Origin: Rhizophagus irregularis | Lineage: Eukaryota; Glomeromycota; Glomeromycetes; Glomerales; Glomeraceae | Direction: 5' to 3' | DNA: 64,000 bases | Assembly (NCBI RefSeq): GCF_026210795.1 | Contig: NC_089440.1 | Location: 4,526,001-4,590,000 of the forward strand | The notes under the pieces: generated by a model | Database searches by the model: none | Told to the model about the DNA's origin: nothing | Seen by the model: the letters and a program-made list of their open reading frames with translations, nothing else | Part shown: in pieces, positions 1 to 13,010 of the stretch | How the letters are laid out: the number at the start of each line of letters is the position of its first letter | Position numbering within the stretch: the stretch's first letter is position 1 | Program-made: the position numbers and the translations under genes

Positions 1-1937
1 GACCTCGACTGTAATGATTTTTTTTTTAGCTCGCGAGAGTATCAAGATTAACATTGATAATTGATTGATTCAATCAATGACTCAATCACAAAATATTTGC
101 CTCGATTAAAATTGAACTAATTTTTGTTTGTTCAAATTCAGTAATTTGATCAATCAAACTTATCCAAATAAATCAATCAAAAACCCTAATTTCAGCATAA
201 AAAATACTTTGGAACATAGTAAAAATATTGATCAATAATGTAATAAAATAAATTAGAATAGAAATGAGATATGAGTAAAAAAAAAGATTCAATCATTGAT
301 GGTAATGATCATGATTTATTTTTAATAAATTGATTGAACTTGAAAACTTGAACAAGCAATTGATGTTTCAAAATGACTGAAGAGGGATTAAAATTATTAC
401 AACAGAAAGAGGGGGAAATTCGCCATTTCCGAGTTCATTGCTCGGTATATGAAACTATATGGGTTTTATTCTGAAACATTTGAAATTTATTACGATCAGT
501 TTTGCGAATTTCATTTATAAAAAAATCTCTGAAAATGAGCTTTGTTAATTTTTTTTTATTTTAATTAATAATGTTACATAAGTAGTACATAGAGCTCTTG
601 TAATTTCACTGTATTTGGTTCGCTTTGTGATTTAAAAAATAAAAAAAATAATTTATTTTCATGTTTTTACTTTTTTGTTTTATCCATAATCTCTGTATGA
701 TAATTCCTTATTTATTATTTATTATGGAAGAAATTAAACTTAGTGATGATTAATTTACAGATTTCATTACTAGTTGCACTAGAAACTAATTTTATTTATA
801 CTGGAAAAAGTAAATTTTACTTCAATTTGTAATGATTGAAAATGCTGGATCTTTCCAGTTTCTTCATCATTTTTGACTTTTTACACTTTTTTAACAGAAA
901 TGATTTATTTCAATTCAAATTGGAATTTCTATTATAAAGTGTAAATTTTGTTTACTACTGATTTATATGTTAACTAGTAGTTTATTTTTTTAATTCTTTA
1001 TAAGTTTATGGATGTCTTGTCATATAAATTGGTGAATTGCTAAAATTAAAAGGCATTTTTTTCTTTGACTGATCATCAAAAAAAAAAAGAAAATTTTAAA
1101 TGATTTTTTTTATTTGAATTGCAATCTAGGTAATCCAGATTAGATCTTTTGTATAACTAACATTCAGATCTGATTTCATCGTGTCAATTGTAATACAAGA
1201 AATTTTTCTTTATCAAAACCCTTATGTTTTCTCTTTTAACCATGAATACCAGTTTTGCTAATTTATTGCCTGTAATGTTCAATATAATAACAAATGCAAA
1301 GGTAATATTGTACACAAAAATTTTACTTAAAAAATTCAATAATTCAATTTTATAATACTGTATGTTTAATTTGATTTACTAACTCATGAGAATTAGCGTT
1401 TAGAGATTTCAGATACTTCTGGGTCGAGCCAAACTTTTCTTTTAATATCCTAAATGCGCTAGAGATCAACCTTTTTATTTCCTGATACCTTAAATTTGTC
1501 CTTTTAATTAAATGTTATTTCATGTCTAAATTTCCTAACACATTCATCTCATGGCATCAGTGGTTAATTTAGTTAAATTAGAAAATAAAAATATGTTTGT
1601 CAATTAAGAAAAAAACTTTATTAAATAATCAAATGATATTTTTTAAAAAAAATTATATGTAATTTTTTCTTTAATCCATTTAAATAAATTACGATGATAC
1701 AAAATAGAGAAATCATTTTTTTTTTCTCTATAATTTTAAATGGAAAGTAAGTTAATGTATTTCCTTTAATATAGGAATTATAAAAAATATATAAATATAT
1801 ATTAAGATAAATTTTAAACATATAAATTTTATAAACTTAAAACAATTATAAAATACAGTATAAGGTTAAATTGAATGATAAACAAAATTTTGCTTTTACA
1901 TTATTTTAATATTCTATTAATTATGTAAACAAAAAAT
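1..1937. other. AT-rich intergenic DNA
   Basis: Apart from the short kinase-start relic at 724, no coding stretch is visible. The first 370 bases contain many copies of the short palindromic motif ATTGATTGATT/AATCAATCAAT. Homopolymer A and T runs dominate the rest. Confidence 0.6.
724..753 (+). pseudogene. Relic of a kinase gene start
   Basis: An ATG followed by nine codons reads MEEIKLSDD and then hits TAA. The opening MDEIKLS(D/N)D is shared by the two complete kinases K1 (3531, minus) and K5 (53935, plus), so this looks like the stub of a third copy. No Cys ribbon or kinase sequence follows. A chance match of nine codons is unlikely but not excluded. Confidence 0.45.
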
Positions 1938-3531
1938 TTAAGCACAATCATCGGAATTGATATAAAGGTTGGTAAAATCAACTTTTATTGATTCTAATGT
2001 ATATAAAAAGCTAGGAATAAATATTGTATCAAAAATACGATTTAATAAAACAAATTAAATTCATATAATTACCTGAATATTCTATTCCAACATTATTATT
2101 AGCATTTTTTGGTTCTGGAAGATTTTTAAAATTTAGAAGCCTGCTTGTATAAATTGCTTGAGTATGTGTTGTATATAAGAGATTACTAGTAGATGATGAT
2201 GTTGTTTGAACTGTTAAAGACGACAACTTGAAGTTAATTTTATTTGCTTCATCAATTTGTTTAGTGATTTCAGAATCATTATCGTGCTTATTATCATAAT
2301 AATAATTCCATAATAACTCTCGCAATTCTTCTACATTAGGTCGTTTTAAAGGATCTGCATCCCAACATTGATTAATAATGTCAAAAATTAATTGAGGGAT
2401 TTTATAATTAGACTTTGGCCTCAACCCATTACAAATTTTCATTGCTAAGAAATCATCATGTGCTATATAATAATAAGGAGGGAAACCTGTACAAATTTCA
2501 TATGCAATAATTCCAAATCCATAAATATCACTTTTTTGAGTATATTCTTTTCCTCTTAAAACTTCTGGAGCTACATAAGGTAATACACCATATATTTTTT
2601 TATTACTATTTTGAGAGGATTTAATATTTGCCGGTTGACATAATCCCAAGTCAGTAATATAAGCTTCATCATCAAAATTACTTAATATATTTCCACAATG
2701 AAAATCTTGATGAATTAATCCTTTTTTATGAATATCTTTAAGACCAATTGCAATAAGATGTAAACTACGTAACTTTTTATTCCAATTTAGTGAAATAAAG
2801 TTGTTATTTAAATGTTGTCTTAAACTACCATTTTTTAAATCCATCACCATCATAAAATTATTTGTTTTTGGATCTTTGGTAATACCAAAATAACGAACTA
2901 TATGTGCAGTATAATGTACTAAAATATTTGATTCAACCTTAAAAGAAAAATTATAGTTAGTTTAACATTTTAATATAAAGGCTAATAATACTAAAATCAG
3001 TAAAAAATATCTTACTTCTTTTAAAAAATCTGCCGTAATATCTTGGGAATTATGTAAGCACTTTAAAGCAACTTTCATTTTCTTTTTTCTCATCCATTGA
3101 TTATTGTTATAACTCCAATACAAAATAGGACCATCTTTCCAAACTGCTTTAAAAGTAGTTCCAAATCCCCCTTTTGCTAAATATTCAACATCTTCAAATT
3201 TATCATATTCAATCCACTCTATTATATTGTCTGTATCTTCAGCTTTTAATTGTGCTTTTTGAATAAATTCATCAACGTCATGATTTCCACTTGTCCAATT
3301 TTTGAAATTTTGTTTAAAATATTGAGATTTACATAACTGACAATAATAAATACCAGACTTAGGCTGGTTACATTTTCCGCATAAACCATATCGTTTATAA
3401 CGTTCAATTAATTCTTTATCCGTTATTAGTTTATCAATTAACGATTTTTGTTCTTTAGTTAAGTTCCTATACCGGTGGTCAAAATCTTTTATCTGTTCAA
3501 TTACATCATTACTTAGTTTAATTTCATCCAT
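1938..3531 (-). CDS. TKL-type protein kinase K1 (three exons)
   Basis: Exons 3531-3016, 2937-2073 and 1993-1938, with GT-AG introns of 78 and 79 bp, give about 478 residues. I chose the ATG at 3531 because the paralogue K5 starts with the same MDEIKLS. Order: a CxxC...CxxC ribbon (CGKC, CQLC), the lead-in FKNWTSGNHDVDEFIQ, glycine loop AKGGFGTTFKA, beta3 VALK, catalytic loop IHQDFHCGN, DLG in place of DFG, then PYVAPEVLRG and a complete C-lobe. The catalytic-loop arginine is glutamine (HQD), which is unusual; Asp and Asn are kept, so activity is possible. The third exon (ESIKVDFTNL, then stop) matches the tail of K5. The substrate is unknown. The family is typical of expanded fungal TKL kinases of mycorrhizal Glomeromycotina. 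Confidence 0.9.
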
Positions 3532-3930
3532 TTTAATAAATAATTTTTTAAACAAAAAATGAATAATAATTCGTGTGTAAAAATTACTAAAAAATAATAA
3601 AGGAAACGTTATTTTATTTCAAGATCGGCAACAAAATTGTGAAAAAAGACTAGTTAAAATACACAAAGGAACACAATAATCTGATCGGCAATTAAATTTA
3701 TCCAATTTTGGCAAATAAGGGTTTTTATTTAAATTTTCTATAATAGGTAAGATCAAATGACGAAATTTTAAATATGATGAGTATTATGTAATTAAAAGTT
3801 GTGTATTGCAATGAAATAAATTTTTTTCATAAGTGAAACTAAAATTTATGAAAAAATAACTTCTGTATTGAGAAAAAGGTAAAGAACTGAATATATATAT
3901 TCGTTATTTTGAATATGAAAATTTAGTTGA
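3532..3930. promoter_or_regulatory. Upstream region shared with K5
   Basis: Read on the minus strand, this stretch has recognisable counterparts upstream of K5 (about 53740-53934). Shared pieces include a motif close to TTAACTAGTCTTTTTTTGAT, a TGATCGGC/GCCGATCA core and an A/T-rich leader just before the ATG. The duplication that made K1 and K5 therefore included the promoter. No binding site can be named. Confidence 0.55.
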
Positions 3931-4030
3931 ATAGTTGAAATTGGCAGAGGAGCTTTTGGTAAAGTGAGTAAATCAAGTTTGGTTAATACAGGATTAGCCG
4001 CACTGTCAAGTATGAGCTTAATAGGGTAGG
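3930..4030 (+). pseudogene. Kinase glycine-loop fragment
   Basis: One frame reads VEIGRGAFGKVSKSSL and continues open for about 15 more residues before a stop. The GxGxFGxV signature is a kinase beta1-beta2 loop, but no beta3 lysine, catalytic loop or DFG follows, so this is a decayed fragment. It differs from the (A/T)(K/R)GGF loop of the intact kinases nearby, so it came from another kinase subfamily. Confidence 0.45.
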
Positions 4031-6059
4031 AATCAACTTTTTATGTTGTACACTAGGATGAAATCAAGAATCAAGTTAAGCACATTAATTAACAATTTTT
4101 TTAATGTATACATTTTAAAAAAACGACAGTGATACAAATCATCTAAAGAGGAGATTTCTTTAAAAGAAAGTTGTCTGGTAGACCATATAATAAAATTATA
4201 TAACAATTTTTTCGGTCCTCTTTTATTGAATTAATCAATGATTATATTCCTAAATAACGAAACGTTGTTGTTTAATTCATTATCATGAACTCAGGATTAT
4301 AGATTATGTAGATTTTATATATTTTACTTTATGTAAGAATTCTTTAACTATCTGCCCAAATATCATTAATTAATTTCGTTTCTTTGATAAGCATGTGATA
4401 TTAAAGGAATAATTTAATTTATTCACATGGATACAAATTAATTTGATAATGTTTCGTAACAACAGTGTCAAATAAGTTTTAGATAGATCAGGTGATGATC
4501 ACATAAAATTTGTTACCTTTTTTTGGATATGAACGAGTAAAAAAAGGAAACAAAAAGAAAAAAGGAGGAAGATCATAGTATTTCAATAACACATGACTGT
4601 AATTACAATATCTTTAATCGTTGTGTTTTAAAAAATATGAAACTAGAAATTTTTACATTATTACTAAAGGAATTTATTACGTTTTAAGCAGTAATCATAT
4701 AGAATATTTATTATATTGTATATTGTTAAAACATTGCATGAAATAATATCTTAATTAAATTACAAGCCATAAAAAAACGTATAATACAATTACTTTAATT
4801 ATCAAGCATATGAAAAAAAAATAAAAATTTAAAAAATAAAAAATAACATTCTATAAAATAAATATTCCAAATGGCATGATGGACAGGAACTGTTGAAACT
4901 TCCCAAGTCTATCGAGATCATTTAACATATTCGACATACAAAGTAGTTCGGAAACCATGGATAGAAGGAATTTGATGAAAATCGCGGAGTTGAATTAGGG
5001 AAGAGATTGGTTAATATGCTTGTAAAAATGTTTTCTTTTTGAGCATAATTATTATTTTTATTTCTTTTAAAAAAATTCTCTGACTATTTTTAAAAAAAAA
5101 ATACAGTATCTTATTAATAAAATCAGTTTAATCAATATAATCGTTCTTTTGCAAAAAAATCTTTGATTCATTGATATCAATTACATCATTAATTATACCT
5201 TTAGTAAAGCCATTGAGGCGCAAATGCCAAGAAATCTTTTAAAATATTTTTAGTAAACTCTTATTATCCAATTATAAATTGATTACAGTATTGATTTTTT
5301 AATACGTTTCACAGCTGTGGGTTTGAACTTTGAATATTAACATATATAATAATAAAAAAAAATTGATTAACTTAAATAAATAAATAATATAAAATAAGTA
5401 AAATAAAATAAGATAAAATAGTTTATCACAAGAAAAAAAATTAAGATTAAATAAATAAAACAAACCAAAAATAATAAAATTCAATAAAATATTTTTACTG
5501 TAAATATGAATAAGGTAACGAGTTTTATTAAGCTTTATTAATTTGATCAAAATTTTTGGCGATATTCAGAGCGGTACGGATCAGCTGATTCTTTCCCAGA
5601 ATTTTTACCACGTGATCTGCGACGTTACACTCTTCGCGTTTCTCATTTTCATAATTATTCTAGGAACTTTGGTTTTTACAAGGTGTGAAATCATATTTGT
5701 CACTCTCGTTTAATTTCTTAACGCAATAATGCCGGCCAGTTACGTGTATTCCTTTTTCACATTTTAACAAGCTACGGTGAAGAGTTTCCATAAAGTTTGT
5801 TCTAGACTTCTAAAAGGATTACGTAAAAATGTAAAGAACAATAGGATCATCGAATGTCATATTTAAATGACAATTTTTTCAGGTAATAAAAGGAATTGTA
5901 ATTTTTGTAACAAATAAAAGAGTCATGAGAATTTTAAAATCTTATGTCAAGTAGATTTATTAGATTCTAGCAGGTTCCAAATGATAAATTATTCAGATTA
6001 CTAATGATTTTTTTTTATAAATAAAGTTATAAAATTATATATAAGAAAATAAAATTTAG
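4031..6059. other. Intergenic, no supported gene
   Basis: Mostly AT-rich. A GC-richer block at about 5555-5830 reads open in short pieces in several frames but gives no recognisable protein. It contains the 14-mer TAATGCCGGCCAGT that recurs in the small element at 16111-16220, so it is probably decayed repeat DNA. Confidence 0.5.
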
Positions 6060-6410
6060 ATATATCAGAGCTGGTTGTTACACTAACATTGAATAAGTTT
6101 AACTTAGATGTTAGTTATATTATAAACAAGATAGATTTTTTATTAAAAGAAAAGAATATAAAAAATTCAGAGAGATTTGAATTTTTAGCTAAAATTAATA
6201 GCAAGAGAGCTGCCGATTCAATTGAATATATTTTACATAGTAGTAATCTTAATGAAGGTATTGATGAAGAATTTTTTAAATGAATTGTTTCCTGCTGAAT
6301 CTATGATGGGATTCATTGAAGGAAATAATTATGACGTTTATGGAGTATCGTTCTTGGATTTATTGGTGGAATTCTGTGGGTCATATTTATATCAATTAAT
6401 TTTGTTTTAA
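6060..6410 (+). pseudogene. Unrecognised small gene with a T-run frameshift
   Basis: A frame open from about 6072 (LVVTLTLNKFNL...) runs to a stop at 6281-6283. A second frame, open through the same place, continues NELFPAESMMGFIEGNNY to a stop at 6408-6410. The two join smoothly if the T run at 6272-6277 had five rather than six bases, giving a protein of about 110 residues. There is no ATG in the first frame; an acceptor-like CAGAG just before 6072 suggests this is an internal or last exon. The content is rich in K, N, E and F with no family I recognise. It could be a real gene with an assembly error. Confidence 0.35.
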
Positions 6411-7798
6411 AAAGAATTATTCCTTCTTTTATTCAAAAACTAAAGAATGAATAATTTATAAAATCTTAAAATGCCCGTCAGTACACATATTTATGTTTTT
6501 TTTTTCGTAGAAAAATTTGTTATTTCTTTATTTTTAATAAATAAGATTATTAAATAAAAACATTAAATACTTATAAAATTAACCCACTTAATCTGAAATT
6601 TGATATATTATCTTGATTTCGAATTTCGAAATAGTAGCGTTAACTTTGGTACGTATCACATGATGATCTATTTAATTGATCAAATGTAATAAACTCCAAA
6701 ATTTTTGGGACTTACTCAATTAGCCAATATATAATAAATATAACATGGAAAATTTTGCAACGCTGCTTTAATATTTTTGATAAATTTAATGATGCAGCGA
6801 TACATTTTTTTTAAGAGAGGTTTTTATATTTTTTTTTGATTATAACGCTTCGAACTCAAGTTGGCTCGACTTGAGTCAAAGATCTATTTTGGCTATTTTT
6901 AATAAATTTGAAATCGGAATCTATCCCTTGAAGTGATACCTTAGAAAATATTACTTAAAACAAAAATATATTTTTAATTTTTGATCTATGAAATGGTTTT
7001 CTCAAAAAACTTTTAATAGAATGGATGATAGTCAATAAATTACAAATATATGTGAAAATATTTAATCTATATAATTTTTTTATATATTAAACTTAATATA
7101 AATAATTAAATTTTATATTTGTAGCTGTAGAAATAGAAAAAAAAAATCAAGTAAAAGAAAAAAAATTTTTAATAAATTATTATAAAGTTTGTTTATTAAT
7201 ATTATGTGATCTTTTTTATGAAATTTATCTTACACTTTTTTTAGATCTTGGATGTTATTTAACTAAAATTTAATATAAGAACTTACGCTTAGGTGAAAAT
7301 ATAATTAAATTTTAAATTATTTGAAATTTGTTTCATTTCTGCTTTATACACTCGTGATAATTTTTTTTAAAAAAATAAAAAATAATAAAAATTTCATATA
7401 TAAAAATAATTAATATCAATTTTTTCAACCAATATTTTGAAATTTAATGACTAAAGGACAAAAAAATTATTATTACGAGGGTTGTTACACAAACAGCAAA
7501 TACTTGCTTTTAATGGAAAAAAACGGAGTTACGATATTATAGTAACCTGTATCATGCGACAATTTACAATTAAGTTGATCACTGCATTTATAGAATTCTT
7601 TTTTTTTTTCATGGAATTCTAGTCAGAGTTCATTCATAATTTTTCCATAATGAACTTCTAGATTAATTGTTTACTATAATTTTTTAGGATTTTGAACTCC
7701 TTATTTTAAATATATATACTAGAAGGTTTTCTCGAACGCTACAAACAAATTATATATTTTTTAAAATAACAGAACAATTAATATAAATATTGTTTATA
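6411..7798. other. Intergenic, no supported gene
   Basis: AT-rich sequence with long A and T runs and no open frame of interest. It ends with the promoter and leader region of K2. Confidence 0.6.
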
Positions 7799-9687
7799 AT
7801 GTCAGACAATATGTCTTTAAGTCAGCCAGCACGAACTGCTATAGTTGATAAAGGAGGGATAAAATGTAAAGAATGTAATATAAGAAACATTATAGACGAA
7901 AATCATGAAACTTGTCAATTATGTTATGAAATATTCAAATCTAATTTAAGTGGGAACAAAATCATTGATGACATTATCAGAAATACACGAGTTAATTTTG
8001 TTGAAGGTAAAATTCGTAGGATATTAGAGTTTGTTCCCTATGATCAATTCAAAAATATAGAATTTATTGCAGAAGGAGGATTTAGTAAAATTTATAAAGC
8101 TATTTGGGTTGATGGTCCAATTGATGAGTACTACGATAGTCGTACTAGTAATACAATTGTTCATAATAACAATTATACAGTTGTTCTCAAAAAACTTAAT
8201 AATTCTAAAAACATTACATCCAAGGAACTGAACGAGGTACAGTCCCGCAATATTTTAATTTTCAACGTGATAATAATAAATTAATATTTTTTTCATTTAG
8301 TTTTAGGTATATTATCAGATTTTATCAAATGATTATGTAACTCAAGGCATTAGTAAATATTTTGGAATTACTCAAGATCCTATTACTAAAGATATGATGA
8401 TTATCATGACATATTATAGTTCAGGTGATTTGATACATTATTTAAGTAATAACTTTTATAATATTGATTGGTGGATAAAACTGGGTAGATTATTGCATAT
8501 AATACATGGACTTTCAATAATACACTCAGCAAAATTATCCACAGGGATTTACATAGTGGAAATATCTTTTTTGATGAATTTAGTGCGTACATAGGTGATC
8601 TGGGAATAAGTAGATCTGCAACTGAATCAAATAATGATAATGAGAAATATGGTATTATTCCTTACATGGCACCAGAGATTTTTCAAGGACAAAAATATAC
8701 TGAAGCTTCAGATATGTATAGTTTTGGAATGATTATGTGGGAATTTATGACAGGTAGAAGACCTTTTTGGGATGAAATTCATGATATAGAACTTATAATC
8801 AAAATATGTGATGGTTTACGACCACTAATTGTTACAAATGCACCCGAAGGATATATTGAATTAATGAAGGAATGCTGGCATTCTGATCCAGCAAAAAGAC
8901 CAATGGCTGATAATATATATGTGAAAATTTATAAAATGTATGATAATGAAAATTTTATAAATCAAACTAAAATTACTGAATCATCAGATATTGGACCTGT
9001 AGCAATAAATAATCCAGATGCCATTTATAAGAGTAGACCATTAAGTCGCATGATTAAATCTGCAATGTCTTTAAGGAATTCAAGGAGTCAATCTATCGGT
9101 AACAAATTTTATTAATTACAACGCATTTTTATTGCAAGAAAAAATTTAACAATAATTTATTTTTAGATCCATTTTATTATTATCAGAAAAATACTGGTAA
9201 TTATTCAGTTTTTGTTTAATGTTTTTTTTTTTATGTTATTACTTATTATTAATATTATTTTAAAGATAAGAGAAAGCTTGAAGATGATTCAGTTGAAGAC
9301 AGTAATGATAATGGTACGGTAATTAATTTAATAAATTATTATTTTTCATTATATTTTCTACTTTTAATTCACATTCATAATTATTTAGAACAAAGTATGA
9401 AAAGAAGAAAATTTCTTGAATCTGAAAATAATGGTAAATAAAATTGCATTTTAACAAACAACATATTTCATTTCATAATTTAATTGATTTTTATGATTTT
9501 ATAGATTACTTTTCAAAAGAAATTGAATTAGATATTAATATGAACTCTAATCAACCTCGTGATAAAGGTAAGCAAATATACATTTATAAATGTTGGTCAA
9601 CATTATAAAATTTTTATCTAATTTTTGTTTTCAATATAAGGATACGTCACCAAAGAAATTGATCTAGATATCAATCATGTTCTTTAA
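7799..9687 (+). pseudogene. TKL-type kinase K2, seven exons, single-base frameshift
   Basis: Exons: 7799-8236, 8307-9098, 9167-9196, 9266-9313, 9389-9433, 9505-9567 and 9641-9687. The ATG at 7799 (MSDNMS) is the first true ATG. Order: CxxC...CxxC ribbon, a diverged lead-in (SGNKIIDDIIR), loop AEGGFSKIYKA, beta3 VVLK, hinge FGITQDP, then IIHRDLHSGN, DLG, PYMAPEIF and the C-lobe. Exon 2 changes frame at the A4 run at 8531-8534. One extra A restores HSAKIIHRD and brings the exon to 793 nt, the length needed for the phase-1 tail, so either the gene died very recently or the base is an assembly error. All tail introns are phase 1. Two tail exons are near-duplicates (DYFSKEIELDIN, GYVTKEIDLDIN), and two more carry basic KRK/KRRK patches. 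Confidence 0.75.
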
Positions 9688-10674
9688 ATTATAATGTTTA
9701 AACCAATTTTTTTTACTTATTATGCAATACTATAAATAACTGGATTATTTAATATACAAATCTATTTATATTAAAGAACTTTAATCGGCTAATGGTTTAA
9801 CCTAATTTTTTATTACTTATTCATTTTCATGCATGATAGCAAACGAAAGTTAAAAAAATTTGGTCTCATCAAAATTTGTAGTTAGAGTATATTAAATAAA
9901 TGAATTATATAGTTTGGAATTTCTGGAATATGAGAACTGAAAATTATATTTTGTATCGTCTAACTAAAAAGCTTTAATTGCGAAAGTTTATCGATTAAAA
10001 AATGGTATTTTATTATCTGCATAAAAAACTGTAATTTTATTAATTAGTAACCACGTAAAAGAATCGTCGCTTTTTCTTTTGACACGCGTTCAAGTTAACC
10101 AAAGTCAAAAAAGTGGAATGTATTTTCATCCCATGATGGGAAAATTTGGTATGAAATGTTTCGATAAGGGTACTTAAAATGTAATCCTATTTGAATCAAC
10201 TTGTATGAATTTTTATATCAATAATAGGTCGTTAGTCCTTATGCCATTGGAGTATATGAATCCAATTTGGCGATGCTATCATCACCTTCATATTCTCCAA
10301 AATAGGTTTCTTCTGCGTGTTCGTGATTTGTAAAATCTTTGGTAATTTTTATCAGCCTTATGGAGTTATTACTCTCAACTGTTTATCGAACATTCATTTT
10401 AGTATGCAGTAATCGTGGACTCATTTTTCCTTTTGGTGATTTTTTTTAAAAATTTATTTTTTATAAATAAATCAAAAGATTTTTTTTTTAAGTAAACAAA
10501 CATGTTACGTATGTAAAAAAAGAATAAAATATTCAATTAAAATTAAATCAGATTCTTTAATAAAATATTTCATGATAATTCCTAAGCGCTTGATTATAAA
10601 TTCAAGAATATTCCAATATAATATCATTAAAAAATTTTTTTTTTTTTTTAACGGTCATTTTATTACTTTATTAG
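9688..10674. other. Intergenic, no supported gene
   Basis: AT-rich with a slightly GC-richer patch at 10080-10440. Short reading frames only; no family match. Confidence 0.55.
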
Positions 10675-11092
10675 GGGGACCGTTAAAGCAGGGTAGAATC
10701 ACGTGACTTTCGAAATTTTTCTTTTTTTTTAAATAAAACTCTTTATTATATATAAAACCTTCCAAATAAACATATACTAAGTGCATTTTGACCTGTTCTG
10801 CAAGTTGGCTTAGATCACAAAATGAGGTTTAGAACACCGTTTTCGATTTATTCAACTTTTTCAATTTCGTTAAAATTGATCTATCCTTTTTTGGGTATGA
10901 TCAGCAAAATTCGTTTGCTCATATGTAAAGTCAAAAACATTGTTCTTTTTTTTCTCCCTAAGTAAACTTGTGGAGCAGGCCGAAATACACTTATTTAATG
11001 ATTTTCAAGTTCACTTTAATTTTAGTTTATAAAAAATTTATCAAATCATAATAATTTTAAATCACGTGATTCTACCCTGCTTTAACGGGCCC
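10675..11092. mobile_element. hAT-type MITE with 8-bp target duplication
   Basis: A 418-bp element has near-perfect inverted ends. Left begins GGGGACCGTTAAAGCAGG; the reverse complement of the right begins GGGCCCGTTAAAGCAGG. Identity continues through TAGAATCACGTGA. It is flanked by an 8-bp direct repeat TTTATTAG (10667-10674 and 11093-11100). There is no transposase inside, so it is non-autonomous. Eight-base target duplications are characteristic of hAT elements. Confidence 0.85.
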
Positions 11093-12014
11093 TTTATTAG
11101 GAAATTAAGAAAATCACAAAAAAGGAAAAGATCTACATTATATTACATTTAGTAAAGAACACGATCGTACTATAACTACAAAAAATAATAATAAAAATAA
11201 AACTACGAAACATTACCGTAATCAATAATATTATAAGTAATCTACTGTTTTACCTCCAAAATAAATATGATTTGTAAATCGAAGTATTTCTTATTTTTTG
11301 ATATTCTTTACCAAATGTTTTTTTTTAACATTTTTACCTATTCCCAACCTTATATCGATTTCGTTAAGTTTATTACACTGTATTTTCCAAAAAAACCATA
11401 GGCTTATCTAAATGTATACCATTAAAGTGTTATTTATGAAGTAAAAAATTAATTGGTCCATCATTTCCTATTTTATAAAAAACGTGATATACAGTAAATC
11501 ATTGTGACATCTTATGAATTTAATCGAAAAACGAAAAAAAATTAAAGTATCTAAGACTTGAATTAAAAAAAAATGACAAAAAATGAAGGAAAAAAATAAA
11601 AATAAAAAAAATAAACAAAAAATGACAAACCAAAAAAAAAAATAATAATTAAAATAATTGATAAAAACAAAAAAAAAAACGAAAAATAAAAGATAATCTT
11701 GAATTGTGGCGCAATCAACATCCGAGCTATATTTTAATTTGAATAAAATATTAAATTTATTTTTTTTTATATTATTAAATTAATTTAAAATATCTAAAAA
11801 AGTATTTATGTAATATTTAATATTGTTCTTCAAATTCTTTAAAGTTGAATGGCTACGTCACTTTTCTGATAGTATAAAATAGTATATAACACGTTATTTA
11901 TGTTGGATATAGACATATTCAATTAAGTTAGCAGCTCTATATTTTCTCTTGCTATTAATTCTGACTAGAAATTTCATTCTTCTTTACATTCTCATCTTTT
12001 AATAAGAATCCTAT
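11093..12014. other. A-rich low-complexity intergenic DNA
   Basis: 11540-11700 is a poly-A-rich tract interrupted by TGAC and T, ending AAAAGATAATCTT. A very similar tract ends AAAAAGATAATCCTT at 48540-48655, so both may be tails of one repeat. A TATA-like TATAAAATAGTATATAAC lies at about 11873, before the small ORF at 12015. Confidence 0.5.
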
Positions 12015-12299
12015 TTGTTTGCAATATCATTAACATCCAAAGTAAATTTATTTGCTGATAACGCTACAGTCGCTACACCAGCTGTTTCTAATTTTTTAGG
12101 CGTTGCCCATCTGATCACTACCAAGGGGGTAACATTAACATACCATTATAAAGATTCAAATTTTCATGTACAGTACATGGCGTTTCAACTGCATAGATAT
12201 AAAATATTTTTGAAAAATTCAAACCAAGTTAGATATCTCATAAAAGAAAAAATCATCAATGAGTATAATTTTTTTCTTTTCATTTTGCGTGATGTTTAA
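12015..12299 (+). pseudogene. Possible relic of a small secreted protein
   Basis: A 94-codon open frame without an ATG starts LFAISLTSKVNLFADNATVA, like the end of a signal peptide followed by an A/T/V-rich mature start. A stop codon stands just upstream and no start is found in frame. A TATA-like box lies about 140 bp upstream. The second half is basic with no motif. It could equally be a chance frame. Confidence 0.25.
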
Positions 12300-12550
12300 A
12301 AACTTAATTTGTGTTATTTTGCTATATCTATGCAAACATATAAATAAACCAAACTTAGTCATACTCCAAAATAGAAAGTTAGTTTGGATATGACTGAGTT
12401 TGGGACATTTGGTTGTACTCCAAACCCATGTTTCAAACCCATCTATGACCCAAATTTATTTAAATACAAAATTTTAATATGTTAATTTTGGCAAATTTAA
12501 ATTTAATGATCATTATAACAACAATGTTTAAATATTAAAAGATAAATTAT

Positions 12551-12750
12551 TCAATTACAAACTGATTTTATTTATGTAAAAAGGTTTTACAAATACTCTA
12601 TAATCAGTGTTGAATAAAAAAAAAAAACTATTTATAAAGAAATAAAATATTTGTCCAATTACAAACTGATTAAACTGATATCACTTAGTTTACAAATACT
12701 TTAATACCTTATAATCAGTGTTGAACAAAAAACTATCAATAAAGAAAAAA
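12551..12750. repeat. Imperfect tandem duplication, about 100-bp unit
   Basis: Two adjacent copies share CAATTACAAACTGATT at the start, TTTACAAATACT in the middle and TATAATCAGTGTTGAA near the end. Copy 1 begins near 12551 and copy 2 near 12654. Confidence 0.7.
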
Positions 12751-12784
12751 AATTACGGTTTTATAATGATTTCCTTAAGAACAA

Positions 12785-12921
12785 TGACATTTATTATGTA
12801 ATATTTTAGGTGTGGGGGTAAAGAAAGGTCTTAATATATATATAGTGTAACATAAGATTTTATTTATTATGTGAGTGCGAGTTAAAACTTATAACAAATG
12901 AATATTACATAATAAATGTCA
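12785..12921. repeat. Inverted repeat, 21-bp arms
   Basis: TGACATTTATTATGTAATAT at 12785 is the exact reverse complement of sequence ending at 12921 (arms 21 bp, spacer about 95 bp). It lies just 3' of the minus-strand kinase cluster A, so it could be a terminal hairpin or a small MITE. Confidence 0.7.
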
Positions 12922-13010
12922 CTGCCTGATCATTTTAGACTTATAACCTATTATGCAAATAATGTTAATAATTTATAAATTTTAATATAAAATAAATAAA
13001 TATAACTAAT

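Noticed and set aside
1621-1821. 66-codon open frame on the minus strand
   Set aside because: Encoded by A/T homopolymers, starts in low-complexity DNA and has only I, K, L, Y, F-type content; no protein feature.
5299-5550. 83-codon hydrophobic minus frame
   Set aside because: The hydrophobicity comes from AT-rich codons (TTT, ATT, TTA, AAT); no start context or family.
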